Assembly: GCA_022495005.1 (NCBI GenBank)
Contig: JAGYXB010000612.1
Location: forward strand, 496,001 to 560,000
Reading direction: 5' to 3'
DNA length: 64,000 nt
Source: Rhyacophila brunnea
Taxonomy: Eukaryota; Arthropoda; Insecta; Trichoptera; Rhyacophilidae
Numbering within the stretch: the stretch's first letter is position 1; every line of letters starts with the position of its first letter. A model generated the notes under the pieces. The model had not been told where the DNA came from. It made no database searches and saw only the letters and a program-made list of their open reading frames with translations. A program made the translations under genes and the position numbers. Shown in pieces: positions 1 to 10,662 of the stretch.

Positions 1-61
1 TAAATGTTAATTATATCCAAGAAGTAAAATAGCACCGCATTTTATTGGGAAAGCTCATGTG

Positions 62-165
62 TAATGTGTGTTTATGTCACTTATTTGGTCGACCCGCCAC
101 GCAGGCCCTCAGACTAGAACCCTGACACTCCCGCCATTGTAAGGGCCATGGTCAGGATACTTACA
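62..165 (-). repeat. GC-rich repeat module, copy 1
   Basis: A GC-rich block in AT-rich surroundings, readable as one of five diverged copies of a module (others near 19.15, 28.57, 45.84 and 54.73 kb). Shared landmarks on the opposite strand are a GGCC-rich start, runs of C or G, and TCGACCA followed by a version of GTTAAGTGAGATAAACACA. At 28 and 45 kb it sits inside hAT-like sequence, so it is probably an internal part of that element family. No coding sense is evident. Confidence 0.5.
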
Positions 166-1503
166 CCAACTCAAATATAGACGCTCCAAAACAATCCGCC
201 CCGCACCACATTAGGTCTTATTCGAGCGTATCACGATGCCCTATGTTTGAATGTGAAGTATCAACAGTTTTTTACGACCGGAAATTTCCCGGAGCGGATA
301 CCCAAGACTGAGGTCACCACGCAGTCAAGTGTGCTTCGACAGAGTTTGCAGAGACTTTCTAATGAAAAGTGCAAATGGGAGAGAGGAGTACGGTGAGCTA
401 ACGAAAATAAAAAATCTAATAGTTAATAAATATTGCACATAGTACAAAAAAATAAAAACAAATCTAAAACAATACGGACATTCAAAACCATGTAAAGAGA
501 TCTTCACTTCCGCAATACGATGCCACAAATTTCCAATTCTTGGCTGCTTCTCTCTTTAGTTTAGTAGATGATGACGAGATTTTATTTGGTTATAAAAATA
601 ACCGTGTGAACCAAGATCATTCAAAACCTCCACTTAAATCCCATAATAACAGACTCCTAGGCATCCTCATCTAGGATCCAGTTAAGGAGGCAGTGTCAGT
701 AGATACATCAAATTAAGTAAGCAACGAAAAATACAAGCAAATAGATAAATTGATAAGTAGGTAGATATACAGTCTAGGTACTATCTTTTAACACCAATTA
801 TGAGTGATGTCCTATTAATTTATTTTGCAATCCAAGCCTTTATTAAGACTACATGTATCATTTAATTTCCCTTGCCAAACCTGTTTTTCTTTCATACGAA
901 TAGCTTCACTTTTTACACTACCGGTTCTTACCCGAAGATAGCCCTTTAGGTAGGTACCTTCAAAATTTATTTTTATTATGGCACACAAAGAAACTCTGAA
1001 TTAACAAAATAATATCTTTAAAAATTAATTCTAGTAGGTAAATAGTAAATAATAAGAGTTGTTTCGTAAGCACAAAATTATGGGTTTGTGTCTATGCTAT
1101 AAATTTATTTATTAGTATATAATATTGAACTATCGACATCTGAGAATAATGTAACTAAGCAAATAATATTAGAACTATTATTGTCAATAAATTATTAATA
1201 GTAATGCATTTGCATTACCTGTATAAATTAAAGGCACCTAGCGGATATAAATAAAAAGGATTTCAAGTTATACACATTTATATTTTTATAAAAATCGATG
1301 ATTTTAAAAATAAATATAAAAAATACTAAAACAATGAATCAGTCAAAATTCTAAACGTTAAAAAATTGAAAACTTAATAAACTAAATTTTAATAATAAAT
1401 ATGACAATAAAATATAATTTATTAATAAGATGGCACCCTGCAACAAATTCAGATTTTATGACATTTTTTTACAATTTATTGTTTTTAGTTTTATCTTTGA
1501 TTT
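166..1503. other. AT-rich DNA, nothing recognised
   Basis: Only short chance frames, A/T runs and no repeat that I could match elsewhere in the window. Confidence 0.5.
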
Positions 1504-1601
1504 CATTTCTCGTATAAACAAAAATCTGTTAATACAAAACTTCCACTCTGTGGAGGCCCATATGATCCTACTAGGATCGGACATGGTCAAAAAAAAAAAC
1601 T
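1504..1601 (+). repeat. SINE1 fragment, 3' part only
   Basis: This matches the 3' half of the tRNA-derived SINE seen in full at 62.3 kb. It has the AAATCTGTTAATAC segment, a hairpin CCACTCTGTGG, the CCCATATGATCCTA/TAGGATC palindrome, GGACATGGTC and an A tail. The tRNA-like head is missing, as expected for 5' truncation. Confidence 0.8.
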
Positions 1602-1808
1602 TAAGTAAGTATATCATTTAATTTTACACATTTTGTTTTACTGTTCTATCGTTCTCTATATAATTCTCAAATATATTATATTATAATATGTTACTGTTTG
1701 CTTGCATTAATAAAATCATGATGAATATATTCTTACAATTAGATAGTTTCCTACCTATGTTCACATAGAGCCGTTTTAAGTTCTTCATAGTTCCTGAGCG
1801 TTCTTATT

Positions 1809-2340
1809 ACCACGTTTTTATTAGCTCGTATTCTTGTTTGTCCGGTACAGATTTTTTCTTGTGTGTCCAATATATTTATTTTCTTATTTGTCCAAGATTT
1901 GTATTGGACGATTGAAGATTTTTAACTAAATTCCCGACTAGCTAGACATTTGAAACTTTTAGAATATATCAGAACACGACGACAATGCGTTCTTTTAATA
2001 CTTTTAGACATCTTTAAGCAGAATTGAATTCATTTTCAGTTAATTCTGTTTTTTATGGAAAGGTATTTCGGAAAAAAAATCGTAAAAAGTAAAACACTAT
2101 TATTGGTTGCTAAGGGGGTGGTCCTAGCAACTAAATTATTAATATATACGTGCGTTACTATGGAAATCAATATGAAATGTCAAAGTGACATTTCAGTATT
2201 CTATATTTATTCAGTATTTCGATCAAGTACAAAAAAAAGTATTTATTAATACGAGTACATACAATTGTCAAGTTTATATGATTCAACAGAAAATTTAAAA
2301 ACGTGGTATATAAAAAGTTCTTTTTATCTTGTAATTTTTT
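1809..2340 (+). repeat. RX interspersed repeat, copy A
   Basis: About 530 bp, shared with 5.94, 10.66, 61.40 and (interrupted) 58.85-59.45 kb. The start is CACGTTTTTATTAGCTCG and the end is near CTTTTTATCTTGTAATT. It contains a spaced inverted pair TTGCTA...TAGCAA around a GGGGGTGG core and a palindrome around AAATGTCAAAGTGACATTT. I see no terminal inverted repeats and no transposase. A short frame starting at 2055 is partly conserved between copies, which probably reflects recent shared ancestry rather than a protein. Confidence 0.75.
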
Positions 2341-2932
2341 TCTAGTATTCAGTTTAATCAGGCATTTTTACTTATTTTTATCATTTTTAACTCTATTTTT
2401 ATTAATATTTTAAAGTACTCCTAAATTACAATGCACAGAGTAGAGAAAGAGGGAATTCTGTTTTATTGTGTTATTTTAAAGTTTTAAAATTGAATAAAAT
2501 TATAATATTAGATTGTTATATGAAACTTTTACAAATTTTAAAGTTAAAGCTGACAGTCTAGAATAGGTAATTACTAATTACCATTGCAAGCATTTTAGAA
2601 AGTCGAAGTAAGTGCCAGATTGTCAATCAATAGACAAGAGATGCTTTGTTTTTCGCCATGTTAGAACGAAGAATTGAAACATTAATTAGTGAGATTTGTT
2701 GACCATACCTTTGAAGGCACTTGAGCATTGCATAATTAAGTACTTCTAGACTCTAGCTAGAGAGTATTTTCGTGCCTATACTAGGGCCACCTAAGATGAA
2801 AGTCAATTTAGCTGCATTGCTGATAGAGAAAAGATTTTCTCTCTGTCTGGGACAATAATTGCCTCTACGATTCGATTTAGATCTTAGACGCCGCACGAAA
2901 GAAGTTTATTAATACATTTTATGTTAGAGTAT
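2341..2932. other. AT-rich DNA, nothing recognised
   Basis: No gene or repeat that I could match. Confidence 0.4.
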
Positions 2933-2933
2933 C

Positions 2934-3066
2934 CTCCACGTAACTTTGCAATTGTACACAGTGACAAGATTTGAGTATAAACGCCAGACGCCTGATTGGC
3001 TGATTTCATCAAATAATTAAAAATAATTCAAAAAAATCTACTCTAAATTGCAAAGTTACGTGAAGG
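2934..3066. mobile_element. Small MITE with about 21 bp inverted ends
   Basis: CCACGTAACTTTGCAATT on the left and AATTGCAAAGTTACGTGAAG on the right form inverted repeats matching at about 20 of 21 positions, about 95 bp apart. The inside is non-coding. No clean target duplication is visible, so the superfamily is open. Confidence 0.65.
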
Positions 3067-3108
3067 GTCACCTAGGTACTTTCTCAATCTATAAAATCTA
3101 TGTTTTGA

Positions 3109-3320
3109 ATCCTAAGTCACATTTTTTTAGAATTATTAATAACTATGTCCTTGATTTTTCATACGAGTTGTTGTTAGTAATTTTGAACAATCACAAACAC
3201 CCAGGCTTTGAGAAAAACACAAAATATTATGTCCTCATTGGGAAACGCACCCAGAACTCTCAGTTGGAAGGCTAGGGCCTTACGTACTGCACCTCAAGAG
3301 CCGCCATCCTAAGTCACATT
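3109..3320 (-). repeat. SINE2 insertion with 15 bp TSD
   Basis: Body 3124-3305 on the minus strand, flanked by ATCCTAAGTCACATT at 3109-3123 and again at 3306-3320. The tRNA-like head is at the right end (A-box-like TGCAGTACGTAAGGC when reverse complemented) with a degenerate B box. The tail, at the left, is a short poly-T on this strand preceded by a GGACATAGTTATTAATAATT-like end. A second copy at 25.19 kb matches throughout. Perfect long TSDs are what LINE-mediated target-primed integration produces. Confidence 0.85.
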
Positions 3321-3327
3321 GAAACAT

Positions 3328-3395
3328 CTATCAGAAGCGATATTTGAACCCACAACTTACAGTTTTAAAAGCGGATACTCTACCAGTCGTCCATC
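3328..3395 (-). repeat. tRNA-like SINE head fragment
   Basis: On the minus strand an A-box-like ACTGGTAGAGTATCC is followed about 35 bases later by a B-box-like GGGTTCAAATATC. That is tRNA-like spacing, but the acceptor stem does not close, so this is a SINE or tRNA pseudogene head rather than a working tRNA. Confidence 0.5.
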
Positions 3396-3429
3396 GTGGG
3401 CGCTTTTATTTACATCTCTAGTCTTGGTT

Positions 3430-3736
3430 TTTCCCTCATGGTTATTCCTCATACGCAGTGTAAATGACAATAATTCTGTCATTCTTGATAGTATTGAACT
3501 CTTGTGTCCCTGATAACTGTCTTCGAAATCAGGAGCATCAGTTGTTTGTTCTCCCAGGGTGCAGAACTAACCTGTCATTGGTAATGACAATTGGTAGGGC
3601 AATAACTCTGTTCAACCAAATCACCTCAGATATTGACATATTCCACCTGCACGAGGATGAGTATAGGTGGGCATTGTTTTATAAATCCTTAAAAAAGGGT
3701 CTGCTTAGCTCATTCAGTGTACTTCCTTGTATCTAA
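3430..3736 (+). pseudogene. LINE reverse-transcriptase ORF, carboxy-terminal end
   Basis: The frame ending at 3736 reads as the C-terminal tail of a non-LTR retrotransposon ORF2. It has an LRNQEHQLFVLPGCRTN segment, then ITLFNQITSDIDIF, then a stop. This pattern (LF..P..RTN followed by a hydrophobic DIDIF) is typical of jockey/CR1-like ORF2 tails after the RT domain. Only about 75 residues remain and no RT motif is present, so it is a 5'-truncated dead copy. The clade is inferred from memory of the family. Confidence 0.5.
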
Positions 3737-3740
3737 TGTA

Positions 3741-5050
3741 TATTTTTTTTGTATTTACACTGTTCTACTGTTTAATAACTTTTATATAATACTGTTTTAA
3801 TAATATTTCTTTGTTTCTAAATGTCATATTGTGAACGTCTTTAATTAATAATTTGTAAAAAAAACACCCTGATATTCAGTTATCTTTTGAGCGACATTAA
3901 CTCTCCACCTTTCTCAGTCCTCTGTTTCTCTCAAGGCAGACTAAAGGCTGTCCCGAGTAAACTCATTAATTTGTTTGCTCCAACGCTCTGAAGATTGTTC
4001 TCTGAATTATCTTTCCTGGAGGCTACCGAAATCACTCATTCCGAGTCGAATATGTCCAAAAAAACTACCGAATGTGTCGCAGATATGTTAATTGTTGAGA
4101 GCTGCTCCTTAAGCTGGAGTCTCTGAATGATTAACTGGTTCGTCCTATGCTCGGTCCAAGAAATATGAAGTATTCATCGCCAACACCACATTTCGAAGGC
4201 TTCAATTGCAACATCAACATCAACGCGTTATCCACTTGTTACTATCCAAAGTATATAGGAGGCGTCTAATTCCAAAAAGCGATAAGTCCACATTTGGTCA
4301 AAATCGAGAAAAAAATACGCACGTATTCTTTGTATAATTTTACACAATATGTATTGATCTATAAATTCCAAAACGCGACATAACCCTATGAAAAAAAATA
4401 TTTTAAGTCTCGGTTTATTACAAAAAGCGCCAAGTCCGCGTTTCGTATTATTTAAAGCTTAGTTGATTTCGCGCGTGTTTAAGTCAACCAATAAGGGAAC
4501 GTTCAATATTGAAAAGGGCATCTCCCATGCGGTAGTATCTGGTAAACTCATGACAGTGCCACGGAAATATGTGCCTTATGCGGAGTGAATTAAAAAGTGA
4601 GCTACAAATAGCGCTACGTCCAATTTTATTTTGCCTATATTTATTACATTTAAGAGTTTATCGGCTGAAACAAATTGCCATTTGGTTCTAATTTCGACAT
4701 AGAATACAATGGAGAAAATAATCTCACGTTAAAACAAATACTTGAAGCTTGAAACATAAAAACGTTGTTTCTTGAAAATATTGAATTGTGGACTTGGCTT
4801 TTTGTAATTAGACGCCTCATAGATAAATTTTTAATGAAATTTTTTGCAAAAAAGTTCAGCTGGAGTAATTTTTGTTGACTGAATATTATCTTCAAAAGTA
4901 ACCTAATATTATATGCATAACAAAACCTGTGTGTACTTCCGTAGTCATGTAGGGCCAGAAACCTAGATTGGCGGAGAACGGTATGAATATAATATATCCA
5001 GAGCATACTGCGTAAATATAAAACCTGTCGCCTTCTACCATGGTTGGCCT
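3741..5050. other. Mostly unassigned DNA; possible LINE tail near 3.9 kb
   Basis: 3900-4040 read on the minus strand resembles the degenerate last residues of a LINE ORF but cannot be framed without stops. At 4270-4445 three diverged motifs of the form CAAAAAGCG..AAGTCC occur about 70-80 bases apart. A 118-codon minus-strand frame at 4650-5006 has no recognisable domain. Nothing else is supported. Confidence 0.35.
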
Positions 5051-5053
5051 TTA

Positions 5054-5400
5054 GTTGCAGCCAGGGAACTCAGAAATAATGGGAACTGAAATACATAACG
5101 GGTAAGGTGAAGCAGGTAACCGACTCGGGTAAGGAAGAATCCGGGTTAAACTTACACACGTGTTAAGAATACGTTTTACGTCGAATACTAAAAACTGCTC
5201 TCGGTTTATGCATTTACGCTCATTTAATGTTGGTGTTACACACACTATTGCACGTGCATAATGCGTGCTTCATTTTCGTAGGACATTCACACATTCAAAA
5301 CCCTGCATCAAGATGCGGCGTATTGAATATAGACTATCGGTATTCTATTTATTATCTATTCTGTTGTTGGAGCATATGCTCACTGCATCTTAACTTTGTA
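5054..5400 (+). repeat. R5 interspersed repeat, copy 1
   Basis: About 340 bp, shared with 8786-9090 (+), 60125-60430 (-) and, more weakly, 30690-30955. It begins CAGGGAACTCAGAAATAATG, which also closes the 60 kb copy in reverse. The CAGGG start is compatible with a hAT-type terminus, but no matching opposite end or 8 bp TSD was found. Confidence 0.7.
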
Positions 5401-5943
5401 ATAAACCAAGTATATACACTATTATACAGAGACACAAATGTGAAGAAAAAAAAACAATGTTGTGAGGTAATGACCTCTGTTATGAAGATGTGTTCAATAG
5501 TGCAAGCAAGTGTCTAGCCTTGGTAAAAATAAACTAACCTCTTAGAAAAAATGGTGTGACTAATATAACTTTTATAATATTGAAATCGGATTCATTAAAT
5601 AATAACCGTAAAGTTTTTATCAAATTACTATTTACAAATTGGAGAGGTCAAACGGTTTCATAATACGTAATAATTCAGTGTCATTTTTCATTTGAATACA
5701 ATGAACTGTAAAAGAAGATGCATTTGCATTGAAAATCTGAATAGAAAATTTAATTAGCGTAGAAATAATATTGCTAAAAACCTTCAAACAAAAATGAATA
5801 TTTTTTGACGTGATTTTCCGTTTTCAGTTATTTATTGACCTCCACAGAGTGAAGGTCATGTAAACATACGTATTAGGTAGGTACGACGAATTATTGTAAC
5901 CAATTTGATCCTTGTTCTAGATCGGGGTTTCTATTATTTTATT

Positions 5944-6416
5944 GCACGTTTTTATTAGCTCGTATTCTTATTTGTCCGGTGGTTGTTTGTCCAGTACAAA
6001 TCTTGCAATCGATTTTTAACTTACTTCCCGACTAGCTAGACATTTTAAACTTTTCGAATATATTAGAACACGATGCCAATGCATTCTTTTAATACTTTTA
6101 GCCATCTTTAAGCAAAATTGAATTAATTTTCAGTTAATTCTATTTTATATGGAAAGTTATTTCAGAAAAATCCGTAAAAAGTAAAAGACTATTATTGGTT
6201 GGTAAGGGGGTGGTCCTAGCAACTAAATTATTAATATATACGTGCGTTACTATGGAAATCAAAATGAAATGTCAAAATGACATTTTAATATTCTATATTT
6301 GTTTGTTTTTTATTTACTTCATATCAAGTACAAGTTTGAGCATATTGAGCATACTAATTCAACAGAAAATTTAAAAATAATAATATAAAGAGCTCTTTTA
6401 ATCTTGTAATTATTTG
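5944..6416 (+). repeat. RX interspersed repeat, copy B
   Basis: Same family as 1809-2340, same orientation. The left part is shortened between the TTTGTCCGG and TTGCAATCGATTTTTAAC segments. The core GGTAAGGGGGTGGTCCTAGC and the palindrome around AAATGTCAAAATGACATTT are kept. Confidence 0.8.
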
Positions 6417-6470
6417 AACTGATTTCTTTTATTAAAACTCAATATTTATTCTTATACAAGCAGAACGTTT

Positions 6471-6535
6471 TTCTTCTCCTTCGGCGCGACATCACAGAGT
6501 GGGATAATCTCAAGTTTCCAGGTCTTTCCCCTGTT
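6471..6535 (-). repeat. Short LINE 3' end with GAA-rich tail
   Basis: TTCTTCTCCTTCGGCGCGACATC on this strand resembles the GAAGAAGAA-tailed 3' ends at 27.3 and 48.43 kb. Only about 60 bases can be assigned. Confidence 0.35.
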
Positions 6536-6841
6536 ATTGATTGCAGATAATAAAATATATTAATCAAAATACTGTCAATTTATTATCGATTTTCTTTATA
6601 ACATATTAAATTACATAATAATGTATAATATATAACGTTCGTTACCCCACATCAGACGTAGCGGGTGGTGGAGGTAAGAGCAAGTGATAGACCATAGTAT
6701 GCTGGAGTTTCATTCATTATTTTGTGGACCTATGGATGGCTCTTGTGTGAGTGTACAAGTGGTATAAAATAAATGAATTGTTTAGTTATTTGGCTTTGTT
6801 ATAGAGTTAGTTATTTGATAGATAATACATAATATAATATT

Positions 6842-7087
6842 GCCTGAATAAATCTTCAAGGGTAGCTAAAAATAATTTAGGTGAGATTGTATCACCTTGT
6901 CGGACTCCTTTGCTGATAGGAAATCAGCGCGATGGTTTATGGAGACTGACGGATGCTGTTGCGCTACTGTATATATTATTGAAAATATTTATATAGCGCC
7001 CAGGGATTCCTTGTTTTCTGAGTGCGTCGAGTATTGAACATTTCTTTATCGAATCGAACGCCTTCTCATAGTCTATAAAACCCCCAA
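6842..7087 (-). pseudogene. RTE-like LINE: inverted RT core segment
   Basis: The minus strand encodes a non-LTR reverse-transcriptase core: FIDYEKAFDSIKKCSILDAL at the start, and after one stop codon, KGVRQGDTISPKLFLATLED. These correspond to RT motifs carrying the first catalytic aspartate (the F-D-Y-x-K-A-F-D-S block) and the G-V-R-Q-G-D-x-I-S-P block of RTE-like elements. The YADD block is absent. The segment meets the plus-strand C-terminal part of the same kind of element head to head at about 7087, so it is the inverted 5' portion of a single dead insertion. Confidence 0.8.
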
Positions 7088-7695
7088 AGTGAAAGTGAAA
7101 AGCTACATCTATTTGGGACAACAAGTGTCTATAGATGGATGTATATTTGATGAAATTGTTCGCAGAGTAAAGCTAGGCTGGAGTGCTTTTGGCCACCTGA
7201 ATAATGTCTTCAAAAGTGACCTTCCACTGTGCTTAAAGCACAAAATGTTCAACCAGTATGTACTTCCCGTGATCACATATGCCTGTGAAACATGGATCCT
7301 AAGTAAAAGAGAGATCCAGAAACTTAGAGTAGCACAACGTGGATGGAGAGGTGAATGCTGGGCATAACGCGAAGGGAAAAAAGAGGAATGAGTGGATAAG
7401 GAAGCAGACAAGGGTTTGCAATGTAATAGAGTTTATTAAAAGCCTTAAATGGAGATAGGCTGGACTCATAGCTCGAAGAAGAGACAATCGTTGGACAAAT
7501 CTAGTCATCCAGTGATATCCAAGAAGTACAAAACGTCCGCAAGGTAGACCTAGAGGCCACTGGATCGATGAAATGATAAAGTTCAGCGTAAGTACGACGC
7601 AACGCAATGCACAGAACCGAGAGAAGTGGAAGCAGCTTGAAGAGGCCTTCATCCAGCAGTGGACAGATTCAGGCTGATGATGATGATAATATTGC
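7088..7695 (+). pseudogene. RTE-like LINE: ORF2 carboxy-terminal region and tail
   Basis: The first 280 bases read without a stop: KSYIYLGQQVSIDGCIFDEI, then LGWSAFGHLNNVFKSDLP and VLPVITYACETWILSKREIQ. Frameshifts then break the frame at about 7340 and 7380. The homologous remainder (MLGITRRE; SLKWR and GLIARR; HWIDEMIKFS; EEAFIQQWTDSG) can still be followed to 7677, ending with the GATGATGATGAT tail typical of RTE. Together with 6842-7087 this forms one 5'-inverted, internally deleted copy. Confidence 0.85.
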
Positions 7696-8354
7696 CAGAA
7701 TGCCTGCAATATGCAGATGAAATTTTTCCTGACGCTCTTTTAATATTTTTTCATCCTGCTGGCTTGTAATCCACTGATAGTATTACCGATTCAATTTCAC
7801 GATATTATAAAAATCTGCAGAATAATAATATTAAAATGTCTCCGAGCGGGAAGTCAGTAGCTTGCAAAACGGCAGCTTTTACTAGAATTAGTTCTGGGTT
7901 TACTTTGCACAATTTACAATTATTATTCGTGAACCCACAACTAATTGGTTGTGCTGCGATCACACCTAACTAATAAATGTTGTATATTACTTTGTATACA
8001 GTGAGCTCTTTTTATTTCAAAAATTCTCATGATCTATAACTATCACATACCGGTAATTTAAAATTACGTTATGGTTTTACATTGTATAACCAATGATTAG
8101 TGAATCCACAGGTAATTATTGAACGCCTACTTAATGAAGATCATGTGCTATATTGTATAGAGTGAGCTCTAATATTCTAGTTAACCTTTATTTTATAACA
8201 GATATCCAATGCGATGGATTTTGGCCGACGGCACTATCGGCACATAGGAATTGAGTCATGAACATATAAAAAGCTTTTACATTCATTTGTAATATAACAT
8301 TATTTTTAGTGATATTATAAGAGAAAAGAATTTATAATACCTATTTTTTCCCCT
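7696..8354. other. AT-rich DNA, nothing firmly recognised
   Basis: ATAGAGTGAGCTCT at 8157-8170 echoes ATACAGTGAGCTCT at 7996-8009, about 160 bases upstream, perhaps a decayed internal duplication. No gene is seen. Confidence 0.35.
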
Positions 8355-8586
8355 TAAAGCGCGTTGACACGGTCCAAGTACGATCCAAGTGCACTTGGAC
8401 CGAGTGCCATCCAAGTGCACTCGTATGAGACATCTTCATACTAATTATTCCTATCCAAGCTACTTGGACCGCGTCCTATTCACCCAAGTTAGCTTGGATA
8501 GGAATAATTAGTATGAAGCTGTCACTTGGATGGCACTCGGTCCAAGTGTACTTGGATCGTACTTGGACCGTGTCAACGCGGCTTTA
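8355..8586. mobile_element. 232 bp foldback MITE rich in ACTTGGA
   Basis: Two arms of about 105 bp (8355-8460 and 8480-8586) are near-perfect reverse complements around a loop of roughly 16 bases. The ends are TAAAGC.GCGTTGACACGG and its complement CCGTGTCAACGCGGCTTTA. The arms themselves contain repeated CCAAGT/ACTTGG half sites, giving hairpins within the hairpin. The terminal TA could be a target duplication, but this is not proven. It is non-coding. Confidence 0.85.
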
Positions 8587-8785
8587 CCCTGCTTACGTGA
8601 AAGTCATTTTCAAATAATTAATCATGAGAAAACCCGCGTGACCTCGTTATCTCATTTAATTTGTATTTCGTCACTCACAATCTTCCGTAGGAGTGAAAGA
8701 AACAGAATATATGAATCACCCTCGCTTTAAACTAAAGCGTAGTTTCCCTTACCGTCGCACAGTAGGCTGTTTACACCAAGGAACT

Positions 8786-9090
8786 AAAATAACTAACGGG
8801 TGTGGAGTCAAACTCAACAGATCGCGAGTGTGAAAGAATATGGGATAAACTTAAACACGTATCAATAATACGCTCGTCATTCTGTTCTGCCAACTGCTCT
8901 CGGCTAATGCACTGACGCTCATTCAATATTGGTGTATTTGAAGGTTGCAACACATACCATTGCACGTCTATAATGTGTAGGACACTTACACATTCAAAAC
9001 CTTGCATCAAAATGTAGTGTATTGGGGTATAGCCTATCGAAATTCTATTTATTAATCTGTTCTGTGGTTTACACATTAGGATTAGTTTAT
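8786..9090 (+). repeat. R5 interspersed repeat, copy 2
   Basis: Matches 5054-5400 and the reverse of 60125-60430 across segments such as CTGCTCTCGGCTAATGCA, GACGCTCATTCAATATTGG and ATTTATTAATCTGTTCTGTGG. There is no coding potential shared between copies. Confidence 0.75.
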
Positions 9091-9100
9091 ACCAGGACAT

Positions 9101-9595
9101 TTTTACGACGAATATAACATAGTGTATTTTTTGTGATGTGAAAAATACAAGTATTGTTTAATTTATAACGCCTCAGTGATCTATAGCCAACTATAATACG
9201 TTTATTTAAGCTAAATAATTACAATGGTAGAGTGTGTTAGATTACGTCAAGCTTTGATCCTGGGCAGTAAATTACGGCCTACTTGAAGTTCAACATACCT
9301 GGACATTCGAACGGCTTCGGCTTGTTTTGGGTGTAATTGTTAAACTTTGAAACCCACAACCAATTGATTTATCAGTGAATATACTATCTAATGCGGAAAA
9401 ATACTGTAACTAATTTAAATTAGTTATCTATGTCTTATTTTTTAATGCCACTGAAAACAGTACCACTTGTGGGCACATCAAGTGGTAGTGAATTTAAGTG
9501 AGCATACTCACCAGTAGTTATAACTGAACTCTATCGACGCTACAAATACTACAATAGGCAATGTGACCCAATGATATTAGTGTAGTAAAACAGTA
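9101..9595. other. AT-rich DNA, nothing recognised
   Basis: No gene or matched repeat seen. Confidence 0.4.
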
Positions 9596-9599
9596 TTGC

Positions 9600-9715
9600 A
9601 GTAGTAGAAATGAAATAATCACATAAACACATTGTCACCTCACCGGGTTTGAACATAGAGCCCCCAGATGAGAAGCCAGTGTCTTACGCACTGGGTTACG
9701 AGGGCGCCTGTCTTT
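9600..9715 (-). repeat. tRNA-derived SINE fragment (third family)
   Basis: On the minus strand GGCGCCCTCGTAACCCAGTG begins a tRNA-like head. The A-box-like segment is AACCCAGTGCGTAAGACACTGG and the B-box-like segment is TGTTCAAACCC, at tRNA-like spacing. No A tail or TSD was delimited. Confidence 0.5.
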
Positions 9716-10124
9716 TATTGCGACGTCATATTTTCCACATCCCTTAACGCTTTCAATGCTAATCATTACTATATACCACATATCCCCTTCCTTCAACACG
9801 CTGTGACGTCATATAAGAACGAGCCCTTATGTTACAGTAGATATATAAATATGTGTTGACAAATTAAAGTCATAATGAAATTACTATAAATTATTTTGAT
9901 AGATCACCTTTCAGGGATTTAGATTTTAGTCAGTCGTTGTTACTTTGAAAGTTATTTTCTTTGACCCTATCGTGAGTGCAGGTCAACCGACCGGAAGTAA
10001 ATAATTAAGTGTCGATTAAATAACACGGTTTGCCACAGACTTAGGTAATTGTTCAAAATCATGTACATATTTCAATCTTATATACTTTTTAATAGTTTTG
10101 AATCAAAGTGTTATTTTATTAATT
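9716..10124. other. AT-rich DNA, nothing recognised
   Basis: No gene or matched repeat seen. Confidence 0.4.
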
Positions 10125-10268
10125 CTACAATATCTGAGTTATTTATGATGACAGTTATTTCGGGATATAAACGTATGTTCGGTATAGAACTATAATAACA
10201 GTTAACTGTTCCGAAGATTGGATTTGTAGCCCGAAACAACGTTTAACATAAATAACTCAAATATTGAA
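10125..10268. mobile_element. 144 bp MITE with about 60 bp inverted ends
   Basis: TGAGTTATTTATG at the left and CATAAATAACTCA at the right lie in imperfect inverted arms of about 60 bp that extend inward to TTTCGGG...CCCGAAA. The right end directly abuts a T element (10262 on), so one inserted into or beside the other. Confidence 0.65.
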
Positions 10269-10470
10269 CATATTATATAATTTTGAAAACACTTTTGAGA
10301 AAATATATTATAACCAATAGAAAAAATCTTTGAAAAAAACACCCCCGCAGGAATCTAACATGCACCTCTCGGGTATCGCGCCTACGCACACAGTCCACTA
10401 TGCTAAATGAGATATACTTAATTATGACAAATTTTAACTATTGGCATTTTGATACTCACTGAAGTACTTC
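10262..10470 (-). mobile_element. T element copy T3 with degenerate tRNA-like cargo
   Basis: The left arm has ATTATATAATTTTGAAAACAC, then AACCAATAGAAAAAATC, as in the 60.6 kb copy. The minus strand then carries a tRNA-like stretch with an A-box-like TTAGCATAGTGGACTG and a decayed B box (TGTTAGATTCC). It ends with ACAAATTTTAACTATTGGC, the segment that also flanks the tRNA-like gene at 60.75 kb. The right arm is lost. Confidence 0.65.
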
Positions 10471-10662
10471 CCAAATTGAGCTACTATTTTTGGCGATCGG
10501 CTTTTTGAGTTAAGTGCTTAGAATACTGATATCTATCTGTTCCATAATATAAAAAGTGATAATCTGTGATTATTTTAGAATGACAGTCAAGTGGTCATTA
10601 TTATTTCGAATTATACGTTGATCCTGAGAAAACCTCTAAAAACTCCTATTAATAATATATTT

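Noticed and set aside
2055..2249. Small protein shared by RX copies (GVVLATKLLIYTCVTMEI)
   Set aside because: The frame is not kept as a unit in all copies and starts differ; shared sequence reflects repeat identity.
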